From: JAGVIE01 sp964520905 | GTDB taxonomy: Bacteria > Bacteroidota > Ignavibacteria > UBA10030 > SZUA-254 | Assembly (NCBI GenBank): GCA_964520905.1 | Contig: CAZFQL010000010.1 | Coordinates: 98,423 to 162,422, forward strand | DNA length: 64,000 nt | Direction of reading: 5' to 3' | In this document: positions 1-8,740 of the stretch, one piece after another | Layout: each line of letters opens with the position of its first letter | Numbering within the stretch: the first letter of the stretch is position 1 | Position numbers and translations under genes: made by a program | Notes under the pieces: model-generated | Databases searched by the model: none | The model's input: only the letters and a program-made list of their open reading frames with translations | Told to the model about the DNA's origin: nothing

Positions 1-209
1 CTCCAATCTGCAGGATAGAATGCAAGTACAATATTACGCCTTCCAATGAGGTCGGATAAAGTAATTTCATTCAACCCGATAGAATCTTTTGTTGCATATG
101 GGAGTGAGAAATTAATCGCTTCATCACCGACCTTAACAGAGTCTGTGGTTTGGGAATATCCAAATCCTGGAATCAATATGATTAGAAATAACAAGTATAC
201 AGTTCTCAT
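1..209 (-). CDS. Exported redoxin (AhpC/TSA-like), 5' part only
   Basis: Reading the minus strand from an ATG at 209 gives a hydrophobic signal peptide ending in GYSQ, then VKVGDEAINFSLP and LSDLIGRRNIVLAFYPADW. That is the N-terminal half of the peroxiredoxin / thioredoxin-like fold: the 'G..APDF.LP' opening and the strand before the active site, where W often precedes the catalytic Cys. The window edge cuts the gene just before that Cys, so peroxidase versus thiol-disulphide role cannot be decided. AAGGAGT lies 6-7 bases upstream of the ATG. Divergent from cbiM. Family assignment is by pattern; export is inferred. Confidence 0.75.
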   Translation of the reverse strand, partial: MRTVYLLFLIILIPGFGYSQTTDSVKVGDEAINFSLPYATKDSIGLNEITLSDLIGRRNIVLAFYPADW

Positions 210-324
210 AGGCACTCCTTAAATACCTTTAAACATAAGAAGACGATAGTTCATTAGCAAGAATTTTATGTAATCTGGCAATTTATTCGTATATTTTCGA
301 AGTTTAACAATAAAAACTATTCGA

Positions 325-1278
325 ATGCATATACCTGATGGTTTTCTCGATGCCAAAACAGTTATTACAACTACGGTTTTTTCTGCCGTTGGGTTCGGGA
401 CAGCATTGCACAGACTCAAGAACACAATATTACCGCGCCAAATTCCCTTGATCGGTTTAACGGCTGCATTTATTTTCGTTGCACAAATGCTGAACTTTCC
501 TGTTGTTGCCGGAACATCGGGACACTTGATCGGTTCAGTACTCATAGCAGTGTTGCTCGGTCCGAATGCGGCAGTAGTCGTAATGACTTCAGTTTTAATC
601 GTGCAATGTTTTTTATTTGCAGATGGAGGTGTGCTGGCACTTGGAGCTAATATACTCAATATGGCAATTATCGGATCTTTCATAGGTTATTCGATCTTTC
701 GTATCGTAAGTAAAATCATTCCCGGTCGGCGTGGTTGGTTCACCGCAATCATTTTTGCTGCGTGGTGTTCAACTGTAATTGCTTCGATATTTTGTGCGGG
801 CGAATTAGCCTGGTCCGGGATTGTTCGATGGAATGCCGCGTTTCCCGTAATGGCTAATGTACATATGTTGATCGGTATCGGTGAAGGTTTGATAACTGCT
901 CTGGTGATTGCTGCCGTCTTGAAGACAAGAGCCGATCTATTGGAAGCAGGTAAATTGACTGGACTTAATTCCCGGCACCGTGAGTTGATTATATATGGCG
1001 CCATTACTGCAATTGGTCTTTTATTATTCGTTTCACCTTTTGTTTCCCAATGGCCCGACGGCTTAGAGAAGACAGCGGCACTGCTCGGGTTCGAATCGAA
1101 GACGCTCGATTATTCTCTTGTATCATCTCCGATAATCGATTATAAATTACCCGGCATCGGATCGCCAGCATTAGCCACGACTCTTGCAGGTATGATTGGC
1201 GCGATAATCGTGTTCATACTTGCATATATGATCTCTAAGATGTTAGTATCAAAATCAGATGAACGGATTCCCACATAA
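325..1278 (+). CDS. cbiM: Cobalt/nickel ECF transporter S component CbiM with C-terminal PDGLE (CbiN-like) region
   Basis: 317 aa multi-pass membrane protein that captures Co2+ or Ni2+ for the CbiMQO energy-coupling-factor importer. The N-terminus MHIPDGFL is diagnostic: after translation the Met-His N-terminus itself coordinates the metal, which fixes the start at 325. Around residue 240 the sequence SQWPDGLEKTAALLGFE is the PDGLE motif of CbiN/NikN, followed by two more hydrophobic stretches, so M and N functions are fused. cbiQ follows after 12 bases and cbiO overlaps it. No cobalamin or NiCo riboswitch was seen in the 115 bases upstream. Cobalt versus nickel cannot be read from sequence. 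Confidence 0.93.
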   Translation: MHIPDGFLDAKTVITTTVFSAVGFGTALHRLKNTILPRQIPLIGLTAAFIFVAQMLNFPVVAGTSGHLIGSVLIAVLLGPNAAVVVMTSVLIVQCFLFADGGVLALGANILNMAIIGSFIGYSIFRIVSKIIPGRRGWFTAIIFAAWCSTVIASIFCAGELAWSGIVRWNAAFPVMANVHMLIGIGEGLITALVIAAVLKTRADLLEAGKLTGLNSRHRELIIYGAITAIGLLLFVSPFVSQWPDGLEKTAALLGFESKTLDYSLVSSPIIDYKLPGIGSPALATTLAGMIGAIIVFILAYMISKMLVSKSDERIPT

Positions 1279-1290
1279 GAATTAATAATT

Positions 1291-1902
1291 ATGCGACACG
1301 ATTTTATTGACCGTTTCAGCCGAATCGATAGCCCTATACATCGAACAGCGACATCTATAAAAGCATTAACTGCATTCATTGCGGTAATCGGAGCAATAAT
1401 TCTGCCGATCTCTTTTTTATGGTATTTTTTTATTCATGGATTGATTCTGATTGTTGCCGCTTTTGTTAGTCGAATTCCGAAATTATTTTTGTTAAAACGA
1501 TTGATGCTAATGGAACCATTCGTTTTGGGAATCTCTGTTCTTGTATTATTCCAACCGGGAGGGACCGGAGCCTTCATTACAGTAGTCATAAAAAGCACAC
1601 TCTGTTTGTCTACCATGTTATTGCTATCTAACACGACTCCATTTTCTGAATTGTTGAGCTTCATGAAGAAGCTGTATATTCCCAGTCTACTGATAACGAT
1701 TCTTGCTCTAATGTATCGTTATCTATTTGTGCTCATAGATGAAGCAGAGAAAATGCAGCGAGCCAGAGAGAGCAGAACTTTCACTCGGAACAATTCACAA
1801 ATATGGAAGACGAGAGCAATATTAATTGCTCAACTATTTGTCCGGTCTACAGAACGCGCAGAACGGATATACTCAGCTATGCTTGCACGGGGATGGAAAT
1901 GA
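1291..1902 (+). CDS. cbiQ: ECF transporter transmembrane T component CbiQ
   Basis: 203 aa, slightly shorter than usual CbiQ/EcfT (about 220-250). N-terminal IHRTATSIKALTAFIAVIGAI matches the usual opening before the first helices. The C-terminal part has the cytoplasmic coupling region RARESRTF and SERAERIYSAMLARGW, which correspond to the two Ala-Arg-containing coupling helices that dock on the ATPase. It transmits ATP hydrolysis to CbiM. The stop codon overlaps the cbiO start as ATGA, indicating translational coupling. Confidence 0.9.
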   Translation: MRHDFIDRFSRIDSPIHRTATSIKALTAFIAVIGAIILPISFLWYFFIHGLILIVAAFVSRIPKLFLLKRLMLMEPFVLGISVLVLFQPGGTGAFITVVIKSTLCLSTMLLLSNTTPFSELLSFMKKLYIPSLLITILALMYRYLFVLIDEAEKMQRARESRTFTRNNSQIWKTRAILIAQLFVRSTERAERIYSAMLARGWK

Positions 1903-2648
1903 TACCAGCCCTTCAGATAAATAATTTATTTTTTAAATATCACGATGGAACTGAAGCTCTTCGCGGAATAAGTTTGGATATAAAAGAAGGAGAATGTGTA
2001 GGATTAATCGGTCCTAACGGCGCCGGTAAATCTACTTTATTGTTGCATATGAACGGTTTACTGCCAGAAATTAAAACCGATAATCCCTCTGTCTTCGTTA
2101 ACGGCAAACCAGTCAACGCAAAATCTCTTGAGTTGATCCACCGGACTGTTGGTCTGCTGTTTCAAGATCCCGATGATCAACTATTTTGCCCGACAGTTTT
2201 TGAAGATGTAGCATTCGGACCTCAGCAGTTTGGAATAAATGAAAATGATCTGCTAAATCACGTTGGCAATGCGTTAAAGATGGTCGGACTCTCAGGATTT
2301 GAAAAACGTTCACCTCATCATCTAAGCGGAGGTGAGAAACAACGGGTATGTTTAGCGGGTATTCTATCGTGTAATCCGAAAATATTAGCATTGGACGAGC
2401 CGACAAAAAACCTTGATCCCCGTGGAAGACGTGAACTCATCAAGTTGTTAAAAACAATACCGACAACAAAAATAATCGCATCCCACGATCTGGAGTTAAT
2501 CGTCGAGTTATGCGATAGAACAATAGTCTTGGATCAGGGAATAATCGCAGCAGAAGGTAGAACCATCGAACTTCTCGCAGATGAGCAACTGATGCTTGAG
2601 CATGGATTAGAAAAACCTCACAGTCTGAAGCACAGACATCCGCACTAG
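1899..2648 (+). CDS. cbiO: ECF transporter ATPase CbiO
   Basis: About 249 aa ABC ATPase powering the Co/Ni importer. Visible motifs in order: Walker A GPNGAGKST, Q-loop region LFQDPDDQLF (typical of CbiO/EcfA), signature LSGGEKQRV, Walker B ILALDEPT and H-loop ASHDLE. The open frame extends upstream to 1803 inside cbiQ, but that part does not resemble the family. The ATG at 1899 overlaps the cbiQ stop and has ACGGGG just before it; an ATG at 1893 is an equally usable start. Last gene of the operon, convergent with the receiver-domain gene. Confidence 0.93.
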   Translation: MIPALQINNLFFKYHDGTEALRGISLDIKEGECVGLIGPNGAGKSTLLLHMNGLLPEIKTDNPSVFVNGKPVNAKSLELIHRTVGLLFQDPDDQLFCPTVFEDVAFGPQQFGINENDLLNHVGNALKMVGLSGFEKRSPHHLSGGEKQRVCLAGILSCNPKILALDEPTKNLDPRGRRELIKLLKTIPTTKIIASHDLELIVELCDRTIVLDQGIIAAEGRTIELLADEQLMLEHGLEKPHSLKHRHPH

Positions 2649-2665
2649 GAATAATATTTTTTGTA

Positions 2666-3118
2666 TTACCGTTTTGAACGGATAGAACGATCGCGATCAC
2701 GCTCTCGTTGAGTTTGTCTCTGCTCTTCACCTGGAGGCGTTAGCGGTCGCTTATCGATCGGGGTTGTAAGATATTTTATCCACGCCTTCAGTTCACTCAT
2801 CGGTCGCGCTTTTCGTACAAAACCATCTAGCTTTGATTGCTTGGCTGCCGATATCGTATGCTGGTCGTCGTATCCGGATACGAAGAGAAAAGGGATTTTT
2901 TCAAATCGCGGCGTTGCTCTAACTGCCTTGTGAAATTTAAGTCCGTCCATTACCGGCATATAAACATCGGAGATGATGATGTCCATCGGAGCGTCATCTA
3001 ATTTCTTCAAGGCATCTTCTCCATGTTCTGCCAGATAAACGACATTACCGTCTGTCTCAAGAAAATTTCCAAGGAGTAATCGGTATTCCGGCTCATCGTC
3101 AACAAGTAAAATATTCAT
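2666..3118 (-). CDS. Stand-alone receiver-domain response regulator
   Basis: 150 aa CheY-like receiver. MNILLVDDEPE gives the acidic pair D7-D8, ISDVYMPVMDG the phosphoacceptor D51, and LFVSGYDD the switch Ser81. The usual Lys-Pro at the end of strand 5 reads R-K-A-R-P (residues 102-106), two residues longer than the common K-P; the Lys is still there. After about residue 120 comes a basic, Arg-rich low-complexity tail (RQTQRERDRDRSIRSKR) rather than an output domain. Partner kinase not in the window. Convergent with cbiO, 17 bases apart. Confidence 0.88.
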   Translation of the reverse strand: MNILLVDDEPEYRLLLGNFLETDGNVVYLAEHGEDALKKLDDAPMDIIISDVYMPVMDGLKFHKAVRATPRFEKIPFLFVSGYDDQHTISAAKQSKLDGFVRKARPMSELKAWIKYLTTPIDKRPLTPPGEEQRQTQRERDRDRSIRSKR

Positions 3119-3362
3119 GGCTTCTCATCATTAAAAGTTATGGGGCATTGAAATCTTATGTTGCACAACTATAAATTACGAACCTCTCATGTAAATATCA
3201 AGGGTTGATATTAAAACGCGCTTTTTATATATTTTCACTGAAATAGGTTTTCGAGTAGATTCCCTTAATTAGGTGCGAACATTCACTAAATTCACTCGTA
3301 TAACATCAAAATAAATACTGTTGTTAACTCACCAGTTATCAAATCAAATTATGGAGTAAAAA

Positions 3363-6300
3363 ATGATTTACTGTAAATATGTATTGATAGCGATCTTTCT
3401 TCTGGCAGGAAATATTATCGCTCAAGAAGAGACCAGATTGCTTCGATTCCCGGCAATTCACGGGTCACAGATAGTTTTTACCTATTCAGGTGATCTATAT
3501 TCAGTTCCAACATCGGGCGGAGTCGCGCGTAAACTGACGAACGATATCGGCTTTGAAATGTTTCCACGATTTTCAAACGATGGGAAGTGGATCGCCTTTA
3601 CCGGGCAATACGACGGCAACACGGAAGTATTCCTAATACCATCATCGGGTGGAATTCCGAAACGGTTGACGTATACTGCCACACTCGGACGTGATGATGT
3701 CTCGGATAGAATGGGTCCAAATAATCTTGTGATGACCTGGATGCACGATAACAAACACATTGTGTTTCGCTCACGCATGAGAGAGTTCAACGATTTCAAA
3801 GGACAACTTTATCTTGCTTCGATTGATGGTGGTTTGTCAGAACAACTTCCTCTTCCTCGCGGAGGATTTTGCTCATATTCTCCTGATGATAATAAGCTTG
3901 CCTATAATCGGATCTTCCGGGAGTTCAGAACTTGGAAGCGTTATCGAGGCGGCATGGCAGATGATATTTGGATTTATGATTTCACAACTAAAAAAACAGA
4001 AAACATCACAAACAACGAAGCACTCGATATTATTCCGATGTGGTCTGGTAACAAGATTTATTTCATCTCCGACCGCGATGTTAACAAGAGAATGAATTTA
4101 TATTCTTATGATTTAACAACAAAGGAAACTAAACAACTTACTACATTTTCTGAATACGACATTAAATTTCCATCATTGGGCGACAATGCAATCGTCTTTG
4201 AAAACGGTGGATATATTTATCGTTTTGATTTGTCCACAGAAAAAGCAGAGAAGGTTTCAATTCAAATTGACGAAGATTTAATAGGTGGAAGAGGCGGCAT
4301 AGTAAAAGTTGCCGATAATATTTCGAACTACGAGATTAGTCCTGATGGAAAGCGTGCGTTATTCGGTGCACGCGGAGATGTATTCACGGTGCCTGCCAAA
4401 TATGGTGCAACACGAAATCTTACTACAACATCGGGCATCCACGAACGCAGCTCCAAATGGTCACCTGATGGAAAATATATTGCCTACATCTCGGATGTAA
4501 CCGGTGAAGATGAAATTTATATTGAACCGCAGGATGGAAGCGCTCCGGCTACTCAGCTTACAATGAATAGCAGTAATTACAAATACCAAATTGAATGGTC
4601 GCCCGATTCAAAAAAAATCTTATGGGCTGATCGCGCTCAAAGGTTGCTCTATGTCGATATTGCAACAAAAGCAATTAAAGAAGTTTCGAAATCTAATGCG
4701 TTCGAGTTCAACGATTACCATTGGTCGCCTGATAGCAAGTGGATAACTTTCGTTAAACCTGAAGACGATTGGATGTCGCGGATTTATTTATACTCGTTAG
4801 AGAATGAAAAGGAATACGAGGTAACCGATAAATGGTATTCTTCCGGACAACCATCTTTCAGCTCGGATGGAAAATATCTGTTCTTTGTATCCGATCGTGA
4901 TTTCAATCCAACCTACAGCGCAACAGAATGGAATCATGCTTATCAGGATATGGCAAGAATTTATCTTGTGACTCTGACAAAAGATATCGAGTCTCCGTTC
5001 AAACCAAAGAGCGATGAAGTAACCATAAAGGAAGACAAACCAAAGACGGATGAGAAGAAAGATAAAAAGGACGACAAGAAAGAGGAGAAACCGGTTGTCG
5101 TTAAGATTGATGTTGATGGATTGAAAGACCGAATCGCAGGCGTGCCGGTTCAAGCCGCAGGATACAGAAATCTTCAATCGGTTGGAAGTAATTTATATTA
5201 CATCCGACAAGGAAGCAAGGATGAAAAATCACAACTTCTGATGTACGATTTTGGCGAGCTTAAAGAAACAAATCTCGGTGAGATTGACGGATACGAAATT
5301 TCTGCCGATCAGAAAAAAATGCTTGTTGGAAAGGATAAATCATATTATATCATAGATGTTCCAAAAGCTAAAATAGATTTAAAGGATAAACTTGATTTAT
5401 CAAGTATGGAAGTTAATCTCGACAAACGTGCCGAGTGGAATCAAATTTACAACGAGTGCTGGCGGCAGTTGCGCGACTTCTTCTACGATCCAAACATGCA
5501 TGGCGTTGGTTGGTCATCCATCCGCGAAAAATATCAGAAGCTTGTTCCATCTGTTAACCACCGTGCAGATTTGACTTACATAATCGGCGAGATGATTGGG
5601 GAAGTAAGTGCAGGTCATACTTATGTAGGCGGCGGTGAATATCCAAAACCGAAACGTATTCAAACCGGACTGCTTGCCGCTCAGCTTGAACGAGATTCAA
5701 AATCCGGTTACTATCGGATAAAGACAATCCTGAAAGGTGAAAATTGGGATAAAGGTTCACGCTCTCCGCTTACTGAGATTGGTGTGAATGCAAAAGAAGG
5801 CGATTACATAGTTGCAGTCGATGGTAAATCAACAAGCACGATGAACGATATTTACGAATCACTCGTGAACAAAGTAGATAAGCAGGTGAAACTGAAACTC
5901 AATTCTTCACCTGATGAAAAGGGAAGTCGTGAGGTTACTGTGCTACCGATAGGTGATGAAGCCAATTTGTATTACTACAAGTGGGTTCAAAATAATACGA
6001 AGAAAGTTGAAGAAGCCACAGGTGGAAAAGTCGGCTACATCCACATTCCTGATATGGGTGTGCACGGATTGAACGAGTTCGTAAAGCATTATTATCCACA
6101 ATTGCGCAAGAAAGCGGTTATAATCGATGATCGTGGTAATGGTGGTGGCAATGTGTCATCGATGATTGTAGAACGCTTAAAGCGTGAAATTGCAATGATA
6201 AGCATTGCTCGAAATACTATCCCGACACCAGATCCCGATGCAATGATCTGGGGACCGAAAGTTTGTTTGATAGATGAGTTCTCAGCTTCAGATGGCGACA

Positions 6301-6626
6301 TCTTCCCGTATCGCTTCAAGAAGTATGGACTCGGTAAGCTCATTGGCAAGAGGACGTGGGGTGGAGTTGTAGGAATTCGTGGTTCGCTTCCTTTGCTTGA
6401 TGGTGGTTTCCTGATGAAACCTGAATTTACTCGCTACAGCACTGAAGGTAAATGGATAATGGAAGGTTACGGTGTCGATCCTGATATCGTTGTCGATAAT
6501 GATCCTGCTAAAGAATTTGCCGGAGTTGACGAACAACTTAACAAAGCCATCGAAGTTATTCTCGAAGAATTAAAGACACTGGAAAAGAACGTGCCGCCAG
6601 TTCCAGAATATCCGATTAAGAAGTAA
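3363..6626 (+). CDS. Secreted tricorn-type protease (propeller + PDZ + S41 catalytic core)
   Basis: 1087 aa with an N-terminal signal peptide (MIYCKYVLIAIFLLAGNIIA^Q). Residues about 25-560 are repeats of the type 'W.P.SPDGK.I.F.SDR.G...IY', the TolB-like propellers of tricorn. A Lys/Asp/Glu-rich linker follows (about 555-580, KKDKKDDKKEEK), then a core with a PDZ-like segment (about 790-860) and the S41 catalytic part. Candidate catalytic residues are His752 (AGHTYVGG), Ser976-Asp977 (EFSASDGD, matching tricorn S965-D966) and Glu1034 (MEGYGVDPD). It degrades peptides; the signal peptide puts it outside the cytoplasm, unlike archaeal tricorn. GGAG lies 8 bases before the ATG. Confidence 0.93.
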   Translation: MIYCKYVLIAIFLLAGNIIAQEETRLLRFPAIHGSQIVFTYSGDLYSVPTSGGVARKLTNDIGFEMFPRFSNDGKWIAFTGQYDGNTEVFLIPSSGGIPKRLTYTATLGRDDVSDRMGPNNLVMTWMHDNKHIVFRSRMREFNDFKGQLYLASIDGGLSEQLPLPRGGFCSYSPDDNKLAYNRIFREFRTWKRYRGGMADDIWIYDFTTKKTENITNNEALDIIPMWSGNKIYFISDRDVNKRMNLYSYDLTTKETKQLTTFSEYDIKFPSLGDNAIVFENGGYIYRFDLSTEKAEKVSIQIDEDLIGGRGGIVKVADNISNYEISPDGKRALFGARGDVFTVPAKYGATRNLTTTSGIHERSSKWSPDGKYIAYISDVTGEDEIYIEPQDGSAPATQLTMNSSNYKYQIEWSPDSKKILWADRAQRLLYVDIATKAIKEVSKSNAFEFNDYHWSPDSKWITFVKPEDDWMSRIYLYSLENEKEYEVTDKWYSSGQPSFSSDGKYLFFVSDRDFNPTYSATEWNHAYQDMARIYLVTLTKDIESPFKPKSDEVTIKEDKPKTDEKKDKKDDKKEEKPVVVKIDVDGLKDRIAGVPVQAAGYRNLQSVGSNLYYIRQGSKDEKSQLLMYDFGELKETNLGEIDGYEISADQKKMLVGKDKSYYIIDVPKAKIDLKDKLDLSSMEVNLDKRAEWNQIYNECWRQLRDFFYDPNMHGVGWSSIREKYQKLVPSVNHRADLTYIIGEMIGEVSAGHTYVGGGEYPKPKRIQTGLLAAQLERDSKSGYYRIKTILKGENWDKGSRSPLTEIGVNAKEGDYIVAVDGKSTSTMNDIYESLVNKVDKQVKLKLNSSPDEKGSREVTVLPIGDEANLYYYKWVQNNTKKVEEATGGKVGYIHIPDMGVHGLNEFVKHYYPQLRKKAVIIDDRGNGGGNVSSMIVERLKREIAMISIARNTIPTPDPDAMIWGPKVCLIDEFSASDGDIFPYRFKKYGLGKLIGKRTWGGVVGIRGSLPLLDGGFLMKPEFTRYSTEGKWIMEGYGVDPDIVVDNDPAKEFAGVDEQLNKAIEVILEELKTLEKNVPPVPEYPIKK

Positions 6627-6640
6627 AGTATTAAGTTATG

Positions 6641-6671
6641 AGTGCGACTCACTTTGAAAGTGGGTCGTACT
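6641..6671. repeat. Inverted repeat, family 'GTGCGACTCACTTT', copy 1
   Basis: AGTGCGACTCACTTT and AAAGTGGGTCGTACTT form a near-perfect stem with a tiny loop, 14 bases after the tricorn stop. The same arm sequence recurs at 10065-10111 and 12974-13041. It could serve as a terminator hairpin here, although the T-run is short (ACTTTAAT). Confidence 0.85.
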
Positions 6672-6743
6672 TTAATGCTGATTAAGGAAAGAATTATTTT
6701 ATATCGCATAATGATAAAACTACGAATTTGTGCACGATAATTT

Positions 6744-7772
6744 ATGAACGACATTCAGCCACAATTTAACGACATTCTCCTTTACACAACACAGGATGGA
6801 AACGTTAAGATCGAAGTTATATTCAACGAGGAAACTTTCTGGTTAAGTCAGAAAAAAATGGCTGAATTGTTTTGGAAAGATGTACGAACCATCAACGCCC
6901 ATCTCCAGAATATCTTTGATGAAGGTGAAATCAATGCTGGAGCAACTATCCGAAAATACCGGATAGTTCAAAAGGAAGGTGCACGGGATGTTTCCAGAGA
7001 TGTGGAGTTCTATAGTCTCGATGCCATAATTGCAGTCGGTTACAGGGTGAATAGCTATCAGGCAACCCGTTTCCGAATCTGGGCAACTAAGACACTTAAA
7101 GAATTCATCATCAAGGGATATGTGTTGGATGATGAGCGGTTGAAGCAGGGAAAGAAATTTGGAAAAGATTATTTCGATGAATTGCTTGAGCGCATTCGGG
7201 AGATACGTGCAAGTGAGCGTAGGTTCTATCAGAAGATAACCGATATCTATGCCGAGTGCAGTATCGACTATGATCCGAAATCTGATATGACACTGACATT
7301 TTACAAAACCGTTCAGAATAAACTTCACTGGGCAATTACAGGAAGCACCGCTGCAGAGTTGATTGCTGAACGTGCCAGTGCAACGAAGCAAAAAATGGGA
7401 CTCACAAGCTGGAAACATAGCCCGAAGGGGAAAATACTAAAAAGCGATGTTAATGTTGCCAAGAATTATTTGAAAGAGAAAGAATTGGCAGAGCTTAATC
7501 GTATTGTCTCAATGTATTTAGACTACGCTGAGAATCAGGCGAGGCGGCACAAAACAATGACAATGAAGGATTGGGTGGAAAAGTTAGATGCTTTCCTAAA
7601 ATTCAATGACTATGAAATTTTAAACGATGCAGGCCAGATGAGTCACGAGGTTGCGATTGCATTAGCTGAGGAAGAATTTGAAAAATATCGTATTGAGCAA
7701 GATCAAAAATACGAAAGTGATTTTGACAAAGACGTAAAAATACTGTTAGGTAAAAAGAAGAAATCAAAATAA
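6744..7772 (+). CDS. RhuM-family protein
   Basis: 342 aa, full length for the family. The opening 'ILLYTTQDGNVKIEVIF..ETFWLSQKKMAELF' and 'VRTINAHLQNIFDEGE' is the characteristic RhuM N-terminus (Virulence_RhuM family, first described on a Salmonella pathogenicity island). It is followed by 'DAIIAVGYRVNSYQATRFRIWATKTLKEFI', shared with ORF6N/KilA-N-like DNA-binding proteins. Biochemical role unknown; such genes are often found beside restriction-modification loci and mobile DNA. It stands alone between the tricorn gene and the ABC exporter and looks like an accessory insertion. One unusual position: ELFWKD where most members have LFG/LFD. Confidence 0.87.
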   Translation: MNDIQPQFNDILLYTTQDGNVKIEVIFNEETFWLSQKKMAELFWKDVRTINAHLQNIFDEGEINAGATIRKYRIVQKEGARDVSRDVEFYSLDAIIAVGYRVNSYQATRFRIWATKTLKEFIIKGYVLDDERLKQGKKFGKDYFDELLERIREIRASERRFYQKITDIYAECSIDYDPKSDMTLTFYKTVQNKLHWAITGSTAAELIAERASATKQKMGLTSWKHSPKGKILKSDVNVAKNYLKEKELAELNRIVSMYLDYAENQARRHKTMTMKDWVEKLDAFLKFNDYEILNDAGQMSHEVAIALAEEEFEKYRIEQDQKYESDFDKDVKILLGKKKKSK

Positions 7773-7822
7773 GAGCAAAGTAGATTGCTGAAATATCAGC
7801 ATTCCATTACATATATTAAAGC

Positions 7823-8740
7823 ATGATTAAAATCTCCAACATCACAAAAAAATTCCCAACCATAACTGCACTCGATAATATTTCATTCACGATAGAGAAG
7901 CAGGAGTTCTTTGGTTTACTTGGTCCAAACGGTGCAGGTAAAACTACACTGATGAATTTGCTTGTAGGTTATCTCAATCCCGACCAAGGTGAGATTCAGA
8001 TCGCAGGTGAAAAGGTAACGCAGGATGGCTTGCACACACGGAAGAACATCGGCTTGGTGCCGCAATCGTTAGCACTTTATGATGATTTATCTGCACAGGA
8101 TAATTTAGATATCTTCGGAAGCTTTTACCATATCGAGAAGAATTTACTCAAAGAACGCATCAAGGAAAAATTGGAATCGGTACAACTCTACGAGCGCCGC
8201 AAAGATAAAGTAAAAACTTTTTCAGGCGGAATGAAGAGGCGATTGAACCTCGTTGCAAGCATGCTCCACGATCCGCCGATACTTTTATGCGATGAGCCGA
8301 CCGTCGGCATCGACCCGCAATCGCGCAATGCTATCTTCGATTATCTTTTGATGCTGAATGAAAAAGGCAAAACTATCGTTTACACAACCCATTACATGGA
8401 AGAAGCGGAGCGACTTTGCAAGCGTATCGCCATCATCGACTTCGGGAAAATTATCGCAGAAGGAACTATCGACGAATTAATTGAGAAACTTCCGTACGAT
8501 GAAACTATTCTAATAACAAAGAACCAAATAACAGCAACGAAGATTGATATCTTAAAACAGTTCGGTTCTGTAATTGATGAGAATGATCATTACCAACTCA
8601 AGCCAAACGCCGGATTCCAGCTTTCACAGTTTTTTTCATCGTTAGAAAAGAACACTATCAGCTACAAGTTTGTTGAGTTGCATAAACCGACGCTCGAATC
8701 ATACTTCTTGCACCTGACCGGAAGGAGGTTGAGAGATTGA
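7823..8740 (+). CDS. ABC-2 type exporter ATP-binding protein
   Basis: 305 aa ATPase. Walker A LGPNGAGKTT (about 33-42), Q-loop LVPQSLALYDDL, signature TFSGGMKRRLNL, Walker B LLCDEPTVGIDPQ and H-loop YTTHYMEE are all present. The ~85-residue C-terminal extension is typical of the CcmA/DrrA class that partners ABC-2 permeases. The permease start overlaps this stop codon. Substrate cannot be inferred. Confidence 0.92.
   Translation: MIKISNITKKFPTITALDNISFTIEKQEFFGLLGPNGAGKTTLMNLLVGYLNPDQGEIQIAGEKVTQDGLHTRKNIGLVPQSLALYDDLSAQDNLDIFGSFYHIEKNLLKERIKEKLESVQLYERRKDKVKTFSGGMKRRLNLVASMLHDPPILLCDEPTVGIDPQSRNAIFDYLLMLNEKGKTIVYTTHYMEEAERLCKRIAIIDFGKIIAEGTIDELIEKLPYDETILITKNQITATKIDILKQFGSVIDENDHYQLKPNAGFQLSQFFSSLEKNTISYKFVELHKPTLESYFLHLTGRRLRD

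Noticed and set aside
210..324. Cobalamin or NiCo riboswitch before cbiM
   Set aside because: Only 115 AT-rich bases with no B12-box or paired GC-rich helices visible.
1803..1898. Upstream extension of the cbiO frame
   Set aside because: Lies within cbiQ, has no resemblance to CbiO N-termini, and the ATGA start at 1899 is well placed.
6627..7822. RhuM gene flanked by a duplicated tricorn 3' end
   Set aside because: No copy of the tricorn tail was found after RhuM; only the hairpin repeat lies between tricorn and RhuM.
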